A stretch of 10,742 nt of DNA from positions 1 through 10,742 of the forward strand of contig JAQTOL010000068.1 in NCBI GenBank assembly GCA_028748945.1. Reading direction: 5' to 3'. The stretch is from Paludibacter sp. GTDB taxonomy: Bacteria; Bacteroidota; Bacteroidia; Bacteroidales; Paludibacteraceae. The position numbers were made by a program, and so were the translations under genes. The notes under the pieces are model-generated. The model saw nothing but the letters and a program-made list of their open reading frames with translations, searched no databases and was not told where the DNA came from. Shown in pieces: positions 8,201 through 10,742 of the stretch. The number at the start of each line of letters is the position of its first letter. The stretch's first letter is position 1.

Positions 8201-8792
8201 TCGGAACAAATTTTCCGGAATCCATGGGCTCCATTGGTATTGAAACAACTGGTTCAGTTGCCGGGTAAATTTCAAGGTTATCCAGACGGATATCGGTTGC
8301 CTGATTTGACCCCGAGCAGCTATTCAACCAGAAATTCTGTCCCCCTGATGCAAGAGTACCTGTGACAAAATAGAAGTCCACTGCCTGCCAGATGCTTCCG
8401 GTATTTTTTGTTATTTGAAAGTCCGATGTCAATCCATTGATGCCACAACCATTCAATGTGATAAATGCTTCTTTATCGCTATACAACATGCATTTCAACC
8501 TATAAGAAGTGTTTGGCAATAATTTAGCTGTAAGTGTATAATCGATGGAACCACCGCAAGCACCGGTTACTTGAACACTGGTACCACAATAGGCGTTGGC
8601 ACCGGTAATCGCAGTTGCATTACCCCAACCTTTTGACCATCCGCTACTGGCATTCGGATAGTTATTACATTCCGGATCTGTCACTACATTTCCCGAAGCG
8701 TAAAGAGGAGTATAACATTGTGCTTGTGCTCCTAAGATTCCTAGCAGCATACACACAAGTACTGCATAGGAATAGAACTTGATTTTTTTCAT
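5214..8792 (-). CDS. Secreted multimodular GH29 alpha-L-fucosidase with T9SS sorting tail
   Basis: This 1192-residue enzyme should hydrolyse terminal alpha-L-fucose from glycans outside the cell. Residues 1-25 are a signal peptide ending AQAQ. Residues 26-177 form a CBM4/9-like binding module also present in the upstream neighbour. The GH29 catalytic domain (about 197-600) shows WFQDAKFGIWAHWGP (211-225), GNHHDNLDLWDS (294-305), the nucleophile strand PDLIYFDDT (428-436, with Asp434 aligned to the usual nucleophile), WQTCTCIGDWHYN (511-523) and IVSKNGNLLLN (545-555). A beta-sandwich typical of the family follows (about 600-705). The C-terminal region carries a helical FIVAR-like segment (712-781), a module I place only tentatively with DUF5013 (about 786-970), and a CBM6-like module (about 980-1130, with DLGVIDFGTNKYNKAFV). 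It ends with a T9SS type A-like tail, GVYLVEIDGNAVKVVV. The general acid/base is not assignable by eye; Glu499 is one candidate. The family may include other substrates, so the exact linkage cleaved is unknown. Confidence 0.9.
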   Translation of the reverse strand: MKKIKFYSYAVLVCMLLGILGAQAQCYTPLYASGNVVTDPECNNYPNASSGWSKGWGNATAITGANAYCGTSVQVTGACGGSIDYTLTAKLLPNTSYRLKCMLYSDKEAFITLNGCGINGLTSDFQITKNTGSIWQAVDFYFVTGTLASGGQNFWLNSCSGSNQATDIRLDNLEIYPATEPVVSIPMEPMDSGKFVPTWESLKQYGEAPEWFQDAKFGIWAHWGPQCQPEQGDWFARFMYFSGSQRNWFTANYGSDTKLGFKEVINDWKAENWNPESIVELYKNAGAKYFFALGNHHDNLDLWDSKYQPWNSVNVGPKKDIIDGWEKAARANGLRFGVSIHASHAWSWYEGSQSYDGNLTAADGAGKWWDGLDPQDLYAQNHAHSTGWNNSGTIHSQWNWVNGASIPTKAYCAKFYNRTMDMIKRYNPDLIYFDDTSLPFVAIDDAGNRSTTAVSDVGLKIAASYYNKSANANNGKVENVIFGKILNSDEKECEVWDVERGIPDKPQAKHWQTCTCIGDWHYNRSVYTNNQYKSANTVIHMLIDIVSKNGNLLLNIPLRGDGTYDEKELAVVQGITAWMNVNKESIYDTRTWTIFGEGPTAERANALSAQGFNEGTSYNVNDIRYVKKGDSLLYVTVMGWPTTGKAVLKSLATTQPYLVKNIKSVQILGGGNLTFTRNADGLSINLPTTKPATADIGIAFKITLDTIVSFESLQGMIRIAQVTDSIAKLNAGNNSGQYSPDAVSTLEAAIVDAQAYTSANSNSEISQAVTKLQNAIVAFKSSSKTPGGIINYTKSQNITNKYLKEARLFPRVGTTTVRFGQPANWSADFNIPQTDGSGTKQGIDKYPGFSNLMLGAWGDVARSTVDATNARLYKKVTLPAGRYFFGANYNTLYNMSKAYIFASKTIPTISNVESTAIAFHSISADAADNAMYGIEFNLSTETEIYLGWVADLTTTSNLEFRAKEIELLQVLEPTDNYSATGAVSASASTDILLNFAEFARVYSTSGTYSMKSDNTGYLAGTSGGSLDLGVIDFGTNKYNKAFVNTASASTALNAASYDLYLDDQTTPFTSIPAVSTGSATAFVKSETAISSISGLHKITLKFNNHTSSLLSAGFADAGTNAVKEIKLSDIYKICTSQNSIVIDGLTNNKIAVYCSNGALIGLKTSVTGKVEFKVKPGVYLVEIDGNAVKVVV
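8262..8717 (-). repeat. Shared CBM4/9-like module, copy in the fucosidase (residues 26-177)
   Basis: This protein module is closely related to residues 26-176 of the upstream gene. Both contain AYCGTSVQVTG, a YRL-K/R-motif, an NTGS-IWQ/TWQ segment, TGTLAS, an NFW-NSC segment and ATD-RLDN-E-YP. The layout, with early Gly-Trp, a central YRL strand, a W-VDF strand and a terminal LDN-E-YP, resembles the CBM4/9 carbohydrate-binding fold. That assignment is by pattern only. Confidence 0.75.
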
Positions 8793-8842
8793 AATAAATT
8801 TATTTTTGATTCATTAAAATATTGACAATATAAACAGCATCT

Positions 8843-8850
8843 CAAAATAA
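8843..8850 (-). promoter_or_regulatory. Possible -7 box upstream of the fucosidase
   Basis: The minus strand reads TTATTTTG, one mismatch from TAnnTTTG. It lies 50 bases before the start codon, nearly the same distance as the box in front of the neighbouring paralogous gene (52 bases). The nearest TTTG (8878-8875) is 24 bases upstream, longer than the usual spacer, so the assignment is weak. Confidence 0.35.
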
Positions 8851-8854
8851 AAAA

Positions 8855-8877
8855 TTGATTAAATGAATTTTAATCAA
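8855..8877 (-). promoter_or_regulatory. Perfect 9-5-9 palindrome upstream of the fucosidase
   Basis: TTGATTAAA (8855-8863) and TTTAATCAA (8869-8877) are perfect inverted repeats around TGAAT. The centre lies 74 bases before the fucosidase start codon and immediately upstream of the possible -7 box, the place expected for a regulator binding site. It has no T-tract and is AT-rich, so it is not a terminator. The operator role is inference. Confidence 0.45.
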
Positions 8878-8976
8878 ACAATCAGAAGCTATCACATCTG
8901 TCTGCTAAGTCTTTGAGAATCGACAACTACAATTATACGACAATATCTTTCCAACTGTAATCTGTGTTGATAAATA

Positions 8977-9009
8977 GCGGTTTATTTAATGACATATTAA
9001 ATAAACCGC
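8977..9009 (-). terminator. Perfect 14-bp hairpin between the two secreted-protein genes
   Basis: GCGGTTTATTTAAT (minus strand, from 9009) pairs perfectly with ATTAAATAAACCGC (to 8977) around an ATGTC loop. It starts 31 bases after the stop codon of the upstream gene. The following tract, TATTTATC, is a poor U-run, so it may be a weak terminator or an mRNA 3'-end stabiliser rather than a full stop. Confidence 0.65.
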
Positions 9010-9040
9010 CCGGAGTTTTAATAAATTGCAATCCCGTGGA

Positions 9041-10555
9041 TTATTTAATCACTTTGGTAGTGAATGATTTGCCATTTTGAACAAGTTTCACTAAATATAA
9101 ACCTGATGTCAAATTAACAGCAACTTTTTCGCTGTTTTTACCTCCGTTAAATGTACCAATTATTTTATTCAACAACATACCTTGTGCATTGAAAACGGAA
9201 ATTTCTACTTTTGAAGACAGATCTAAATTAAAATCAGCAACAATTGCATTTCCTTTTATATAAATATTGGGTTTCGAAAGTCCACTTACTTTTTTTACAG
9301 CAGTAGCCGGTGAAACAGGCCACAGTTCATAGTTATCAATGTAAGCTATTTTTCCAGTGGCCGATCCGTCAACATTGTTAAAGGTGAAGAAGCCTGATGT
9401 TGGATTCGTTCCTGTTGTAAATGTTTGGTCAATTTGAACCCAACCTGTCGATTGAGGAACAACAAGCAGAAAATCAGGATCAGCATTCTTAGCCAAAAAA
9501 GCCACAGAACCATCTGTTGCATTAACCATGGCACGGAAACGATATGTCTGGTTCGCCGTCCAGGTTATGTTTGACACATCCAACGCAGCTCCATCAGGCC
9601 ATCCATTTGTAAGTGCTGTAAATTTAACACTACTCATACCACAATAAGCTTCTGTACCTGTAACAGTAGCTTTATAACCCCAGCCACCAAATCCAGATAT
9701 GGAATTAAGATAAGGATCAGGTATCATGTTAGTCCCTGCTGGTGCCAGTGGAGTAAAACACGCCGAACTAAATGATTTTACAGCAATTTTTGCTGTTGCG
9801 GTACCGCTGGTCAATCTGATAGTGTCAGCTAAGGTTGTTGTACCATCATATGTAACAGTAACTGATACAGCCGATGGATTGGCAGGAATTGAATAAGTAC
9901 TCAACGTAACTCCTGCCGGAGCGGTTAATGTAACTGCACTTGTTTGATTTAATCCGGTAACGGTAAATGAAGCACTTGTAGTGCCTTCAAACGAAATAAC
10001 TGAAATAGATGTAGATAGTGTAGGTGCTGTATATGGATATACCTCAAAATTATCGAGACGCATGTCGGTCGCAGTATTACCACTACCACAACTATTAAAC
10101 CAGAAGTTTTGGTTCGAAGCTAATGTACCTGTAGTAAATACAAAGTCAACCAACTGCCAGGTGCTACCTGTGTTTACCGCATATGAATAATCAGATGTAG
10201 TTCCGTTGATGCCAAACCCATTTAAAGTGATGCCCGCAGTACCATTCGTATACATCATGGCTCTCAACCTATAAGCAGTATTTGCAGTTACTAAACCTGT
10301 AAAATTATAATTTAATGAACCGGGGCAGGTACCTGTACCTGTAACCTGAACACTGGTTCCACAATAAGCAGTTGCATCTGAAATTAGTATTTCATTACCC
10401 CAGGCATCATAAGGAGTAATAGAACCACATTCGGGATCAACAATCAAATTTCCTGATGTGGAAAGAGGAACAAAGGGACATTGTGCCTGAACATTTGAAA
10501 ATCCCAGCAACATGCATGCAAGTACTAAATAAGAAAGAAGTTTGTTTTTTTTCAT
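9041..10555 (-). CDS. Secreted non-catalytic protein with two CBM-like modules and T9SS sorting domain
   Basis: This is an exported protein of 504 residues with no recognisable catalytic domain. Residues 1-25 are a signal peptide (MKKNKLLSYLVLACMLLGFS, then NVQAQ). Residues 26-176 are a CBM4/9-like module shared with the downstream fucosidase. Residues about 180-262 form a Ser/Thr-rich Ig-like beta domain (SFTVTGLNQTSAVTLTAPAG, 196-215). Residues 266-413 are a second, more diverged copy of the CBM-like module, with GGWGYKATVTGTEAYCG (290-306), TYRFRAMVN (337-345) and IAYIDNYELWP (403-413). The last 75 residues are a T9SS type A sorting domain ending GLYLVKLVQNGKSFTTKVIK. The start chosen is the ATG at 10555. 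An in-frame ATG at 10591 would add MNQLIIFLNQCI ahead of a complete signal peptide and lie only 17 bases from the -7 box. Cysteines at 26, 43, 65, 77 and 156 suggest disulfides after export. A glycan-binding or adhesin-like role is inferred from the modules and the fucosidase neighbour. Confidence 0.85.
   Translation of the reverse strand: MKKNKLLSYLVLACMLLGFSNVQAQCPFVPLSTSGNLIVDPECGSITPYDAWGNEILISDATAYCGTSVQVTGTGTCPGSLNYNFTGLVTANTAYRLRAMMYTNGTAGITLNGFGINGTTSDYSYAVNTGSTWQLVDFVFTTGTLASNQNFWFNSCGSGNTATDMRLDNFEVYPYTAPTLSTSISVISFEGTTSASFTVTGLNQTSAVTLTAPAGVTLSTYSIPANPSAVSVTVTYDGTTTLADTIRLTSGTATAKIAVKSFSSACFTPLAPAGTNMIPDPYLNSISGFGGWGYKATVTGTEAYCGMSSVKFTALTNGWPDGAALDVSNITWTANQTYRFRAMVNATDGSVAFLAKNADPDFLLVVPQSTGWVQIDQTFTTGTNPTSGFFTFNNVDGSATGKIAYIDNYELWPVSPATAVKKVSGLSKPNIYIKGNAIVADFNLDLSSKVEISVFNAQGMLLNKIIGTFNGGKNSEKVAVNLTSGLYLVKLVQNGKSFTTKVIK
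9317..9760 (-). repeat. Second, diverged CBM-like module in the non-catalytic protein (residues 266-413)
   Basis: This segment repeats the layout of the N-terminal module. It opens CFTPLAPAGTNMIPDP, parallel to CPFVPLSTSGNLIVDP, then has WGYKATVTGTEAYCG, YRFRAM, a W-QID-TFTTGT strand and IDNYELWP. It lacks the NFW-NSC segment of module 1. It appears to be an internal duplication that has since diverged. Confidence 0.7.
10028..10480 (-). repeat. Shared CBM4/9-like module, first copy in the non-catalytic protein (residues 26-176)
   Basis: This is the closest relative in the window of the fucosidase N-terminal module. AYCGTSVQVTG is identical in both, and TGTLAS, NFWFNSC and MRLDNFEVYP are near-identical. 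Similarity is also visible at DNA level, for example in the plus-strand runs around 10345-10365 and 8570-8595, which suggests a fairly recent common origin or gene conversion. Confidence 0.75.
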
Positions 10556-10607
10556 GATACATTGATTTAAAAAGATAATTAATTGATTCAATTGATATAT
10601 TGAATTG

Positions 10608-10615
10608 CAAAATTA
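10608..10615 (-). promoter_or_regulatory. -7 promoter box upstream of the non-catalytic secreted protein
   Basis: The minus strand reads TAATTTTG, a perfect match to TAnnTTTG, 52 bases before the chosen start codon. No TTTG is found 19-21 bases further upstream; the nearest TTG elements are 9 and 26 bases away. It favours the ATG at 10555 over the one at 10591. The rest of the right-hand flank to 10742 shows no gene I can support. Confidence 0.5.
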
Positions 10616-10742
10616 TTTTTAAACCAATCATTCTATTATCTCAATAATACCAAAAGCTAAGATTATTGTAACAGGGCGAGATTTTTTAGGGTAGTAAGCA
10701 ATAATATTTTGCTATTTACAGTGCTAAAACGGCCACAAAACC

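Noticed and set aside
7173..8365. Plus-strand open frames opposite the fucosidase
   Set aside because: They are antisense to conserved GH29 motifs, and their translations look like low-information shadows of the catalytic-domain codons.
10478..10480. Cysteine right after the signal peptide (VQAQC) as a possible lipoprotein anchor in both secreted proteins
   Set aside because: The residue before the cysteine is Gln and position -3 is also Gln, which does not fit a lipobox. A T9SS tail fits better with signal peptidase I cleavage.
10586..10605. Inverted repeat ATTCAAT-N6-ATTGAAT near the predicted start of transcription of the non-catalytic gene
   Set aside because: The stem is seven A/T-rich pairs in an AT-rich leader. 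It could be an operator, but nothing beyond position supports it.

Overview
The window is AT-rich, and every gene I can support reads on the minus strand. It looks like a Bacteroidota chromosome, probably Bacteroidales or a close relative. The evidence is two secreted proteins with type IX secretion (T9SS) C-terminal sorting domains, promoter elements of the TAnnTTTG kind, a lipoprotein-type membrane fusion protein, and weak A/T-rich leaders in place of strong Shine-Dalgarno sites. I cannot name the genus. No stretch longer than about 255 bases lacks a gene. I saw no tRNA, rRNA, CRISPR array, transposase or origin.

Read in the direction of transcription (right to left), the window has three blocks. 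Block 1 (10742-5150) encodes two large exported proteins. The first is a non-catalytic protein of 504 residues with two carbohydrate-binding-like modules around an Ig-like spacer. The second is a 1192-residue multimodular GH29 alpha-L-fucosidase. They share the same N-terminal module after near-identical signal peptides, and both end in T9SS-type tails. A perfect hairpin lies between them and a good terminator closes the block. Together they look like a small secreted fucoside-binding and fucoside-degrading pair. No SusC/SusD pair is visible in the window.

Block 2 (4992-2381) is a housekeeping operon: rlmF (23S rRNA m6A1618 methyltransferase) followed 32 bases later by the bifunctional NAD(P)H-hydrate repair enzyme (epimerase plus dehydratase). 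It has a clear -7 promoter box in front and a strong hairpin/T-tract terminator behind.

Block 3 (2321-1, running off the left edge) is an efflux operon: a TetR-family regulator, a TolC-like outer-membrane factor, and the start of a HlyD-type lipoprotein membrane fusion protein. The inner-membrane pump should lie beyond the left edge. A candidate promoter and an AT-rich imperfect palindrome just before the TetR start codon suggest autoregulation.

The most unusual material is in block 1: the shared binding module, the departures from the usual GH29 motif around the active-site histidines, the long C-terminal accessory region of the fucosidase, and a perfect palindrome upstream of it.
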